A DNA stretch of 14,560 bases, taken from NCBI GenBank assembly GCA_900552725.1, contig USAT01000044.1, positions 1 to 14,560 of the forward strand, in the 5' to 3' direction. Within the stretch, counting starts at the first letter, position 1; every line of letters begins with the position of its first letter. Origin of the DNA: an uncultured Eubacteriales bacterium (GTDB lineage Bacteria; Bacillota; Clostridia; Oscillospirales; Oscillospiraceae). Below are positions 1-7,755 of the stretch, one piece after another. A model generated the notes under the pieces. That model saw only the letters and a program-made list of their open reading frames with translations, was not told where the DNA came from and ran no database searches. The translations under genes and the position numbers were made by a program.

Positions 1-1438
1 GCCGCTGCTTCTGCCCGCCGGAGACGTTGGTGCCGCCCTGCTCGATATAGGTGTCGTATCCGTCCGGCATTTTCTCAATAAACTCGTCGGCGCAGGCCAG
101 ACGGCAGGCCGCCTCGATCTCCTGATCGCTGGCGTTCTCGTCGCCCCAGCGCAGGTTCTCCCGGATGGTGCCGGAGAACAGCGTGTTCTTCTGCAGCACC
201 ATGGCGCAGCCATCCCGCAGCGCCTCCATGGTGTAGTCCTTCACATTGTGGCCGCCCACATACACCGCGCCGCCGTTCACGTCGTACAGCCGGGGGATCA
301 TGCTCACCAGCGTGGTCTTGGCGCTGCCGGTGCCGCCTAAAATGCCTACCGTGGCCCCGCTGGGCACGGTAAAGCTCACGTCCTCCAGATTCCAGGCCTC
401 CGCCGTGTCGTGGTACTTGAAATACACATGGTCGAAGCGGATGGAGCCGTCCTCCACCTTCAGCGCCGGGTCGGCCTGCTCGTCGGTGATGCGGGGTTTC
501 TCCTCCAGCACCTCGGCGATACGCTTGCCGCAGGCGATGGCCCGGGTCAGCATCATCAGTACCACGGATACCATCATCAGCGCCATCAGTATCTCACTCA
601 AATAGGTAAAGAACGCGATCAGATCGCCGGAGAGCAGCGTGCCCTCCCACACGTAGTGGCCGCCGATCCACATGACCGCCGTGATGGTGCCGCCCATGAG
701 GATCATCATCACCGGCATGAACAGCACCACAAAGCCGAAGGCGCGCTCGGCCATGCTTCGCAGCTTCTCACTGCGCTGGGTGAACTTCTCCTTTTCCTGC
801 GCCTCACGCACAAAGGATTTCACCACGCGGATGGCGTTCAGGTCCTCCTGCACCACCAGGTTCAGCTGGTCCGTGGCCCCCTGCAAAGAGGTGAAGAACG
901 GCCCTACCCGCTTGATGACGATGACCACCGCGATGATCAGCAGGGGAATGACCACCAGGAACACCTGGCTCAGCCGCTGGCTGATGATCAGGGCCATTAC
1001 CAGCGCCGTCACCAGCATGGTGGGGGCGCGGACCAGCATACGCATTCCCATAAATGTGGTCATCTGCACCGAGGCCACGTCGTTGGTCAGCCGCGTCACC
1101 AGACTGGCGGTGGAGAAGCGCTCGATGTTGGCGAAGGAGAAACGCTGTACCTGCTCGTACTCCGCCTTCCGCAGCGCCGCGCCGAAGCCCATGGACGCCT
1201 TGGCGGCCAAAGCCGCCGCGCCCACGCCGCAGCCCAGCGCCAGCAGCGCCATAATGACCATTTTCAGCCCCGCCATCAGGATATAGCCTCTGTCTCCGTT
1301 GGCGATGCCGATATCCACGATGTCGCTCATCACCTGGGGCAGCGTCAGCTCCAGCACCGCCTCTCCGGCGGAGCAGGCGATGGCGAACAGCATCAGCAGG
1401 CGGTAGCCCTTGGTATAGGGCGCCAATTTTTTTATCAT
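1..1438 (-). CDS. ABC exporter, fused permease-ATPase, 3' end cut by window edge
   Basis: Type IV (MsbA/MdlB/LmrA-like) ABC exporter half-transporter, expected to pump drugs, lipids or peptides out across the cytoplasmic membrane using ATP. The first 479 residues are visible. A six-helix permease domain spans about residues 12-305, with the cytoplasmic motif TRLTNDV at 115-121. The nucleotide-binding domain begins near 330. It has a P-loop GGTGSAKTT at 368-376 (Ala373 where the consensus has Gly), a Q-loop at Gln416, and the ABC signature VSGGQ at 472-476. Walker B and the switch His lie beyond the window. The start is the ATG at 1438, which overlaps the stop of the upstream MarR gene as ATGA, so the two are translationally coupled. 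Such MarR-linked exporters are often followed by a second half-transporter forming a heterodimer; that gene would be outside the window. The substrate is unknown. Confidence 0.95.
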   Translation of the reverse strand, partial: MIKKLAPYTKGYRLLMLFAIACSAGEAVLELTLPQVMSDIVDIGIANGDRGYILMAGLKMVIMALLALGCGVGAAALAAKASMGFGAALRKAEYEQVQRFSFANIERFSTASLVTRLTNDVASVQMTTFMGMRMLVRAPTMLVTALVMALIISQRLSQVFLVVIPLLIIAVVIVIKRVGPFFTSLQGATDQLNLVVQEDLNAIRVVKSFVREAQEKEKFTQRSEKLRSMAERAFGFVVLFMPVMMILMGGTITAVMWIGGHYVWEGTLLSGDLIAFFTYLSEILMALMMVSVVLMMLTRAIACGKRIAEVLEEKPRITDEQADPALKVEDGSIRFDHVYFKYHDTAEAWNLEDVSFTVPSGATVGILGGTGSAKTTLVSMIPRLYDVNGGAVYVGGHNVKDYTMEALRDGCAMVLQKNTLFSGTIRENLRWGDENASDQEIEAACRLACADEFIEKMPDGYDTYIEQGGTNVSGGQKQR

Positions 1439-1890
1439 GCTTCCTCCTCCTCGTCGGTCAGGTTCCGTCCCGCCCGCAGCAGGAACGCGGTGAACTGCGC
1501 CTTTTCCTCCTGCGTGAAGCCGCGCTCCAGCCGTTCGTTCACCTGGTGCAGCACGGTCTGGAAATCGTCATGGAACCGCTGGCCCTCCTCTGTCAGTGCC
1601 AGAATGCGGCACCGTCCGTCCGTGGCGCTGACGGTGCGGTATACCAGCCCCTTCTCCTCCAGCCGGTCCACGATGCCGTTCACCGTGCTGGGCTTGATCA
1701 TCAGATGGCGCTCCAGTGTTTTCTGGTTCACGCTGTCCTCCGCGTCATGCAGGAACATCAGCGTCCGGCACTGCATGGGCGATACGTCGTAGCGCTTCAG
1801 CATCCGCCCCATCAGCTTATGCACCTGGTGATCGCAGTAGCCGAACAGCGCGCCGAAGTGCGCCGGGTGTTCGTCAAAGCAGAATTTCAT
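1435..1890 (-). CDS. MarR-family transcriptional repressor of the ABC exporter
   Basis: A 151-residue winged-helix regulator, the usual MarR length. The DNA-binding core covers about residues 35-100, with a recognition helix around 66-80 (KPSTVNGIVDRLEEK). The wing carries the family D-x-R motif as Asp91-Gly-Arg93. The flanking helices at either end should form the dimer interface. I chose the ATG at 1890 because AAGGAGG lies 9 nt upstream (1900-1906) and because the longer alternative start at 1962 would fall upstream of the predicted transcription start. It is the first gene of an operon with the ABC exporter, sharing ATGA. Inverted TTAGC/GCTAA repeats over its own transcription start suggest auto-repression, relieved by a ligand that the exporter would expel. 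The ligand cannot be read from sequence. Confidence 0.93.
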   Translation of the reverse strand: MKFCFDEHPAHFGALFGYCDHQVHKLMGRMLKRYDVSPMQCRTLMFLHDAEDSVNQKTLERHLMIKPSTVNGIVDRLEEKGLVYRTVSATDGRCRILALTEEGQRFHDDFQTVLHQVNERLERGFTQEEKAQFTAFLLRAGRNLTDEEEEA

Positions 1891-1922
1891 GGCGGTCCTC
1901 CTCCTTCTTTGCTTTTGAATTT

Positions 1923-1949
1923 TTAGCATACAAACTATTAGCGTGCTAA
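1923..1949. promoter_or_regulatory. Putative MarR operator (TTAGC/GCTAA inverted repeats)
   Basis: The palindrome TTAGCGTGCTAA lies at 1938-1949. A further half-site TTAGCA at 1923-1928 mirrors TGCTAA at 1944-1949. A third half-site, TAGCA, is at 1954-1958 inside the promoter. The cluster lies directly downstream of the -10 box and covers the expected transcription start, which is a repressing position. Its assignment to the adjacent MarR protein is by proximity. Confidence 0.7.
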
Positions 1950-1978
1950 ATGGTAGCACCAATATTTTTTGTTGTCAA
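1950..1978 (-). promoter_or_regulatory. Promoter of the MarR-ABC exporter operon
   Basis: Read on the minus strand, a consensus -35 TTGACA (1973-1978) is separated by exactly 17 nt from a -10 TACCAT (1950-1955). The predicted start is near 1943, about 50 nt before the MarR start codon and inside the putative operator. Confidence 0.8.
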
Positions 1979-1996
1979 TAGGGAAGAGGGGCGGCT

Positions 1997-2045
1997 CTGT
2001 AAACAATCTGTGAACGGCGGGCGCGCTTTGTGAATGATTTGTTAA
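1997..2045. promoter_or_regulatory. Pho-box-like array: two pairs of TGTNAA hexamers at 11-bp spacing
   Basis: Plus-strand hexamers TGTAAA (1998), TGTGAA (2009), TGTGAA (2029) and TGTTAA (2040) form two pairs, each with an 11-bp start-to-start step. On the minus strand they read TTTACA, TTCACA, TTCACA and TTAACA, all fitting the published Bacillus PhoP hexamer TT(A/C/T)ACA. The first pair also resembles the E. coli Pho box in plan (CTGT, 7 nt, CTGT). The array sits between the MarR promoter (minus) and the small-RNA promoter (plus) and could serve either. A phosphate link is inferred from the motif alone. Confidence 0.5.
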
Positions 2046-2061
2046 TTCTTTATCAAGCCTG

Positions 2062-2090
2062 TTGACTTCCGCCCCGGATGCGTGTATGAT
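2062..2090 (+). promoter_or_regulatory. Promoter of the candidate small RNA
   Basis: A -35 TTGACT (2062-2067), a 17-nt spacer and a -10 TATGAT (2085-2090) make a near-consensus housekeeping promoter. The predicted start is near A2097. No convincing open reading frame with a ribosome site follows before the terminator at 2149-2174. Confidence 0.75.
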
Positions 2091-2096
2091 ACGCTC

Positions 2097-2174
2097 ATCC
2101 GAAAGGATACCCACCCATTGTATTTCTCTCTCCTTTTACCGAAAAAAAGGCGGCGCTGAAGCGCCGTCTTTTTT
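2097..2174 (+). ncRNA. Candidate small RNA of about 78 nt, family not recognised
   Basis: This unit has its own strong promoter and intrinsic terminator and no credible reading frame. The expected 5' end would fold at once into ATCC-GAAA-GGAT (2097-2108), a hairpin with a GAAA tetraloop. A mostly unpaired middle follows, with the pyrimidine-rich tract CTCTCTCCTTTT (2126-2137). The 3' end is the terminator hairpin. The segment TCTCCTTTT (2129-2137) is complementary to ribosome-binding sites of the AAAAGGAGA type, so pairing with mRNA leaders is possible but generic. It lies 100 bp before the SRP RNA promoter, in the same direction. An alternative is an attenuated leader whose read-through feeds the SRP RNA and dnaX. 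The boundaries are predictions. Confidence 0.6.
2149..2174 (+). terminator. Intrinsic terminator of the candidate small RNA
   Basis: GGCGGCGC (2149-2156), loop TGAA, GCGCCGTC (2161-2168), then six T. Seven A precede the stem, so the hairpin could also stop minus-strand transcription, but no minus-strand gene ends here. Confidence 0.85.
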
Positions 2175-2238
2175 CGTCTCTGCCCTTGTCAACAGAGGGT
2201 ATAATAAAAGCCAAAGCGAAACAGGCGGCAAAAAACAG

Positions 2239-2267
2239 TTGCCATCGCGGAAGAATTGTAGTAGAAT
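2239..2267 (+). promoter_or_regulatory. Promoter of the SRP RNA gene
   Basis: A -35 TTGCCA (2239-2244), a 17-nt spacer and a -10 TAGAAT (2262-2267). The predicted start is near 2274-2275, just before the closing stem of the SRP RNA. Confidence 0.75.
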
Positions 2268-2274
2268 GTATCTC

Positions 2275-2420
2275 ACGAACTTGTCCTCCGCCGTGAGCTG
2301 CGGGGCCGGTCTCGCGCAATGGATACCCACGAATCATGTCAGGCGGGGAACCGAGCAGCATTAAGAGGGATAGACATGTGCCGCGAGGAAGCCGGTTCTG
2401 CAGCTGCATGCGGAGGACTA
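2275..2420 (+). ncRNA. ffs: Signal recognition particle RNA (4.5S/small type)
   Basis: RNA core of the signal recognition particle. It binds Ffh and helps target nascent membrane and secreted proteins to FtsY and the translocon. The conserved domain IV is visible: GTCAGG (2338-2343), a CGG/CCG stem capped by a GGAA tetraloop (2347-2350), then AGCAGC (2354-2359). A long rod closes it. TCCTCCGC (2284-2291) pairs with GCGGAGGA (2410-2417), AGCTGC with GCAGCT, GGCCGG with CCGGTT (with wobbles), and TCGCG with CGCGA. No Alu-type 5' domain is seen, so this appears to be the small form with a long rod rather than the ~270-nt Bacillus form. The position just upstream of dnaX matches scr-dnaX in Bacillus subtilis. 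The ends are approximate. Confidence 0.88.
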
Positions 2421-2448
2421 TTTTGCATCGTTTTCGGTACATTAAGGG

Positions 2449-2492
2449 CCGTTTTAAGGTACATAAACAGCCTTTATGTACCCATAAAACGG
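2449..2492 (+). promoter_or_regulatory. Long hairpin in the dnaX leader, possible attenuator or processing site
   Basis: The inner stem is GGTACATAAA (2458-2467) with TTTATGTACC (2473-2482), perfect over 10 bp with the loop CAGCC. After a small internal loop, CCGTTTTA (2449-2456) pairs with TAAAACGG (2485-2492). No T-tract follows, so a classic terminator is unlikely. An upstream near-copy, GGTACATTAA (2436-2445), can pair with the same 3' arm at 8 of 10 positions, giving an alternative fold. The hairpin ends about 20 nt before the dnaX ribosome site. Its role is unknown; it could separate SRP RNA from dnaX mRNA or modulate dnaX. Confidence 0.55.
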
Positions 2493-2526
2493 GCTGTATG
2501 ATCCTTATCAGGAAGGAGGCGGCGGA

Positions 2527-4359
<1,833 letters not shown>

Positions 4360-4386
4360 CATAATATCATAAGGAGAACGAACGAT

Positions 4387-4749
4387 ATGGCAAAGGGATA
4401 CAGTGCAAGAGGCGGCTTTGGCGGCAGCCAGGGCCAGATGATGCGCCAGCAGCAGATGCAGCAGAAGATCATGCAGATGCAGCAGCAGATGGCGAAGGCC
4501 CAGGAGGACGTGGAAAACACCGACTTCACCGCCAGCGCAGGCGGCGGCGCGGTGCAGGCCGTGGTCAGCGGCAAGAAGGAGCTGAAGGCCCTGACCATTC
4601 AGCCGGACGCCGTGGATCCCCAGGATGTGGAGATGCTGCAGGATCTGGTGATCTCCGCCGTCAACGAGGCGCTGCGCCAGGCGGACGAGGCCATGAACAA
4701 CTCCATGAACAGCTTCACCGGCGGACTGAACATCCCCGGATTGATGTAA
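4387..4749 (+). CDS. ybaB: YbaB/EbfC nucleoid-associated protein
   Basis: A small DNA-binding protein of the YbaB/EbfC family, 120 residues. Family members are dimers that coat or bridge DNA and are commonly encoded beside dnaX and recR. The N-terminus is Gly/Gln/Met-rich, with a long Gln/Met helix at about 17-45 (many QQ and QMQQ steps). The conserved core includes GGGAVQAVVSG (52-62), the LKALTIQPDAV strand, and a C-terminal helix NEALRQADEAMNN. The tail ending in PGLM is typical of the family. AAGGAG at 4371-4376 lies 10 nt upstream, and the gene follows dnaX by 27 nt, so the two are probably co-transcribed. The usual next gene, recR, is absent: a strong hairpin and a tRNA on the other strand follow directly. 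Confidence 0.96.
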   Translation: MAKGYSARGGFGGSQGQMMRQQQMQQKIMQMQQQMAKAQEDVENTDFTASAGGGAVQAVVSGKKELKALTIQPDAVDPQDVEMLQDLVISAVNEALRQADEAMNNSMNSFTGGLNIPGLM

Positions 4750-4802
4750 TGCGGGGAGAAAAACGCCTACCCCGACCGCTCCGGTAAAACGGACAACAGA
4801 CA

Positions 4803-4842
4803 AAAGCCCCCTATGCAGGAAAGTGCCTGCATAGGGGGCTTT
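4803..4842 (+). terminator. Terminator after dnaX-ybaB
   Basis: A perfect 17-bp hairpin: AAAGCCCCCTATGCAGG (4803-4819), a 6-nt loop, and its complement at 4826-4842 ending CTTT. The poly-T tail is short because it lies within the stem, and the AAA/TTT ends make it potentially bidirectional. Confidence 0.8.
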
Positions 4843-4899
4843 GCTATGCCGTGAGGGTGAGAGGCGGCAGCCGGAAAACCGGCGCGGTATAAAAGAAAT

Positions 4900-4920
4900 G
4901 ACCGCCACTGGCGGTCTTTT
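4900..4920. terminator. Hairpin terminator, likely for the tRNA-Gly gene
   Basis: GACCGCC-ACT-GGCGGTC (4900-4916) followed by TTTT on the plus strand. On the minus strand it follows the tRNA 3' end by about 10 nt and is trailed by ATTTCTTTT, so it can end the tRNA transcript. It may also back up the terminator at 4803-4842. Confidence 0.7.
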
Positions 4921-4926
4921 CTAATC

Positions 4927-5000
4927 TGGAGCAGGGTACGGGAATCGAACCCGCCTCCTCGGCTTGGGAAGCCGATGTACTACCGATGTACGAACCCTGC
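4927..5000 (-). tRNA. tRNA-Gly, anticodon CCC, CCA encoded
   Basis: The minus strand folds as a 74-nt cloverleaf. The acceptor stem is GCAGGGT/ACCCTGC, the D stem GTAC/GTAC with loop ATCGGTA, and the anticodon stem TCGGC/GCCGA with loop TTCCCAA. The T arm is GCGGG-TTCGATT-CCCGT. The anticodon CCC (positions 34-36) reads GGG glycine codons. The 3' end TCCA shows that CCA is encoded in the DNA. It is a single gene with its own promoter, opposite in direction to its neighbours. Confidence 0.95.
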
Positions 5001-5010
5001 AAGTGGAGTT

Positions 5011-5039
5011 ATCATATCACACTTTTCCGGTCATTGCAA
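5011..5039 (-). promoter_or_regulatory. Promoter of tRNA-Gly
   Basis: On the minus strand, -35 TTGCAA (5034-5039), a 17-nt spacer and -10 TATGAT (5011-5016). Transcription would begin about 5 nt before the mature tRNA 5' end. Confidence 0.75.
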
Positions 5040-5137
5040 GGCGAAAATCGCCGCGGCGGGCACTTTTCACCTCGGGCGCATAGGTCAAGCCCGGTGGGAC
5101 ATAGGATGGCACCAAAGAAACAAGGAGGGCTTGCGGT

Positions 5138-6277
5138 ATGAAACGAGCGGCGGGATTTCTGGCGGCATTGGTATTGGTATGGGGGCTGGCGGCGCCCTGC
5201 TGGGGCGTGGAGCTGACGCTGACCTCCCACGCGGCGCTGCTGATGGAGAAAACCACGGGGCAGATCCTCTATGCCCAGAATGAGCACGACGCCCTGCCGC
5301 CGGCCAGCGTCACCAAGATCATGACGGTGCTGCTGACCATGGAGGCCATCGACAGCGGCCGCATCGCCCTGGATGACATGGTGACCGTCAGCGCCTACGC
5401 CGCCGGGATGGGCGGCAGCCAGGTGTTCCTGGCGGAGGGCGAGCAGATGTCGGTGGACGATCTTCTCAAGGCGGTGTGCGTGTCCTCCGGCAACGACGCG
5501 GCAGTGGCGCTGGCGGAGCATGTGGCGGGGGTGACGGAGCTGTTTGTGGAGCAGATGAACAACCGGGCCCGGGAGCTGGGCATGAAGGACACCCACTTCG
5601 TCAACTGCACAGGCCTGACGGCGGAGGGCCACGTCACCTCCGCCCACGACATTGCCCTCATGAGTCGGGAGCTTCTGCTGCACCATCCGGAGGTGCGGAG
5701 CTACACCACCATCTGGATGGACACCTTGCGGAACGGTACCTTCGGGCTCAGCAATACCAACAAGCTGATCCGGTTCTATGACGGGGCCACGGGGCTGAAA
5801 ACCGGCTTCACCCAGGAGGCGGGCTACTGCATCAGCGCCACGGCGGAGCGGGACGGCATGGAGCTGATCGCCGTCATCATGAAGGGCAATACCTCCGACA
5901 GCCGCAACGCCGACGCCAAGACGCTGCTGAACTACGGCTTTTCCACCTACGCTCTGGCAGACGTTCAGCCGGAGGAGCCGCTGCCCGCCCTGCCGGTGAC
6001 GCTGGGGGCGGCGGACACTGTGGCCCTGACGCTGCCGGAGGAGGGGCGGACGGTGCTGCTGGAGAAGAGCCGCTCCGGCGGCCTGACCCAGACGGTGGAG
6101 CTGCCGGAGGCCGTGCCGGCCCCGCTGCAGGCGGGTGACACCGTGGGCACCCTGACCGTCAGCCGGGAGGGCGAGACGCTGCTGACCGTTCCCATCGTGG
6201 CGGCGGAGACAGTGGAGGCCCTTACCTGGCGCGAAATGACCGCGCGGCTGCTGCGGATGGCCATCTTCTGTGAATAA
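5138..6277 (+). CDS. Serine-type D-Ala-D-Ala carboxypeptidase (PBP5/DacF-like)
   Basis: Secreted low-molecular-weight penicillin-binding protein that trims the terminal D-Ala from peptidoglycan pentapeptides, controlling cross-linking. It has 379 residues. Residues 1-23 form a signal peptide (KR start, hydrophobic core, cleavage near CWG/VEL). All three catalytic motifs of peptidase family S11 are present: SVTK (57-60, nucleophile Ser57), SGN (117-119) and KTG (221-223). A C-terminal beta domain follows from about 262. The last ~20 residues (TWREMTARLLRMAIF) could form an amphipathic membrane-anchoring helix like that of PBP5. AAGGAGG at 5122-5128 fixes the start. I found no convincing plus-strand promoter in 5001-5137 and no terminator after the gene. 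Sporulation-specific DacF and vegetative DacA-like roles cannot be told apart here. Confidence 0.96.
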   Translation: MKRAAGFLAALVLVWGLAAPCWGVELTLTSHAALLMEKTTGQILYAQNEHDALPPASVTKIMTVLLTMEAIDSGRIALDDMVTVSAYAAGMGGSQVFLAEGEQMSVDDLLKAVCVSSGNDAAVALAEHVAGVTELFVEQMNNRARELGMKDTHFVNCTGLTAEGHVTSAHDIALMSRELLLHHPEVRSYTTIWMDTLRNGTFGLSNTNKLIRFYDGATGLKTGFTQEAGYCISATAERDGMELIAVIMKGNTSDSRNADAKTLLNYGFSTYALADVQPEEPLPALPVTLGAADTVALTLPEEGRTVLLEKSRSGGLTQTVELPEAVPAPLQAGDTVGTLTVSREGETLLTVPIVAAETVEALTWREMTARLLRMAIFCE

Positions 6278-6301
6278 GCCGGGAAAAACGCAAAGTTCCC
6301 C

Positions 6302-6330
6302 TTGTATTTTCCCCGCGGGCGTTGTAATAT
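6302..6330 (+). promoter_or_regulatory. Promoter of pgi
   Basis: A -35 TTGTAT (6302-6307), a 17-nt spacer and a -10 TAATAT (6325-6330), 43 nt upstream of the pgi start codon. Confidence 0.65.
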
Positions 6331-6372
6331 TATGCTTTAAGAATAACCTACTACACACAGGAGGTATGTACG

Positions 6373-7710
6373 ATGATCAAGGTCGACCTTACCAATATCC
6401 AGAGCTTTCTGCGGCTGCCCTACGAGGCGGCGCTGTCTCCCCGGCTGAAGATCGCCCACAGCCATCTGCAGCTGGGCGACGGCATGGGCGGCGAGTTTAC
6501 CGGCTGGGTGCATCTGCCCCGTGACTATGACCGGGCGGAGTACGGGCGCATCAAGGCGGCGGCCCAGAAGATCCAGGGTGATTCCCAGGCTCTGGTGGTC
6601 ATCGGCATCGGCGGCTCCTATCTGGGGGCCCGGGGCGTTATCGAGTGCCTGTGCTCCCCCAACTATAACCTGAAAAAGAAGAACACCCCCAACATCTACT
6701 TCATCGGCAACGGCCTCAGCAGCGAGGCGCTGACCGAGGCCATGGAGCTGGTGGAGGGCGTGGACTTCTCCGTCAACGTGATCTCCAAGTCCGGCACCAC
6801 CACCGAACCTGCCGTGGCCTTCCGCTTCTTCCGTGAGCTGCTGGAAAAGCGCTACGGCAAGGAGGAGGCCGCCCGCCGCATCTACGCCACCACCGACGCC
6901 CATAAGGGCGCGCTGAAATCCCTGGCGGACGCCAACGGCTACGAGACCTTCGTGGTGCCCGACAACATCGGCGGCCGCTACAGCGTGCTGACTGCCGTGG
7001 GCCTGCTGCCCATTGCCGCCGCGGGCATCGACATCGACGCCCTGATGGCCGGCGCCGGGGAGATGATGCGCACCTGCGCCGCCGGTGACATGGAGCGCAA
7101 CCCCGCCTGGCACTATGCCGGGGCCCGGTACGAGCTGTACCGCATGGGCCGCAAGATCGAGATCCTGGCCGCCTACGAGCCCTCCTTCCGGTTCATGGCC
7201 GAGTGGTGGAAGCAGCTGTACGGCGAGAGCGAGGGTAAGGAGAACAAGGGCCTGTTCCCCGCCAGCGTGGAATTCACCGCCGACCTGCACTCCATGGGCC
7301 AGTACATCCAGCAGGGTGAGCGGCACCTATTTGAGTCGGTGGTGCGCTTCGGCCCCTCCGCCCAGCAGCAGGAGGTGCCCTTTGACGAGGGCAACGGCGA
7401 CGGGCTCAACTTCCTGGCCGGTAAGAGCATGGACTTCATCGCCCGCCAGGCCATGGACGGCACACTGCTGGCCCATGTGGAGGGCGGCGTGCCCAACATC
7501 ATCGTGGAGACCGGCAGCAAGGACGCCCACACCCTGGGTGAGCTGATCTACTTCTTCGAGTATGCCTGCGGCCTCAGCGGCTATCTGCTGGACGTGAATC
7601 CCTTCGACCAGCCCGGCGTGGAGGCGTACAAAAAGAACATGTTCGCCCTGCTGGGCAAGCCCGGCTATGAGGAGCTGCGCCAGACCCTGCTGAAAAAGCT
7701 GAAACGTTAA
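6373..7710 (+). CDS. pgi: Glucose-6-phosphate isomerase
   Basis: Cytoplasmic glycolysis and gluconeogenesis enzyme that interconverts glucose-6-phosphate and fructose-6-phosphate. The 445-residue length fits the shorter Firmicutes/archaeal-like PGI group. Two SIS sugar-isomerase domains are present: the first contains IGIGGSYLGAR (77-87) and the phosphate-binding KSGTTTEPA (139-147), the second the family signature DNIGGRYSVLTAVGLLP (197-213). Catalytic Glu is expected within GESEGK (284-289, Glu287 likely), His306 in the DLHSMGQ stretch, and Lys420 in the C-terminal signature LLDVNPFDQPGVEAYK. AGGAGG at 6359-6364 lies 8 nt before the ATG. The gene has its own promoter. No clear terminator follows, so some read-through into the next gene is possible. 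Confidence 0.98.
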   Translation: MIKVDLTNIQSFLRLPYEAALSPRLKIAHSHLQLGDGMGGEFTGWVHLPRDYDRAEYGRIKAAAQKIQGDSQALVVIGIGGSYLGARGVIECLCSPNYNLKKKNTPNIYFIGNGLSSEALTEAMELVEGVDFSVNVISKSGTTTEPAVAFRFFRELLEKRYGKEEAARRIYATTDAHKGALKSLADANGYETFVVPDNIGGRYSVLTAVGLLPIAAAGIDIDALMAGAGEMMRTCAAGDMERNPAWHYAGARYELYRMGRKIEILAAYEPSFRFMAEWWKQLYGESEGKENKGLFPASVEFTADLHSMGQYIQQGERHLFESVVRFGPSAQQQEVPFDEGNGDGLNFLAGKSMDFIARQAMDGTLLAHVEGGVPNIIVETGSKDAHTLGELIYFFEYACGLSGYLLDVNPFDQPGVEAYKKNMFALLGKPGYEELRQTLLKKLKR

Positions 7711-7721
7711 CTGTTTTTTCA

Positions 7722-7750
7722 TTGCTTTTTGGACGAGGGTATGCTATGCT
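7722..7750 (+). promoter_or_regulatory. Promoter of the small P-loop protein gene
   Basis: A -35 TTGCTT (7722-7727), a 17-nt spacer and a -10 TATGCT (7745-7750), giving a leader of about 45 nt. Confidence 0.65.
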
Positions 7751-7755
7751 GTCAT

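Noticed and set aside
410..1792. 460-residue plus-strand reading frame
   Set aside because: It lies antisense to the ABC exporter and MarR genes, is rich in His/Gln/Arg as expected for a GC-rich shadow frame, has no ribosome site, and matches no domain.
1891..1962. Longer MarR start at 1962
   Set aside because: It lies upstream of the predicted transcription start, inside the promoter and operator, while the ATG at 1890 has AAGGAGG at 9 nt.
2200..2205. Consensus TATAAT as a further promoter before the SRP RNA
   Set aside because: No acceptable -35 at 16-18 nt upstream (TCTCTG there) and no extended -10 TG; the site at 2239-2267 fits better.
2062..2364. 100-residue plus-strand frame across the small RNA and SRP RNA
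   Set aside because: It starts on the -35 box, runs through a terminator, a promoter and the SRP RNA, and has no ribosome site.
5012..6358. 448-residue minus-strand frame
   Set aside because: Antisense to the carboxypeptidase, which has all its catalytic motifs; the composition is that of a shadow frame and the frame crosses the tRNA promoter.
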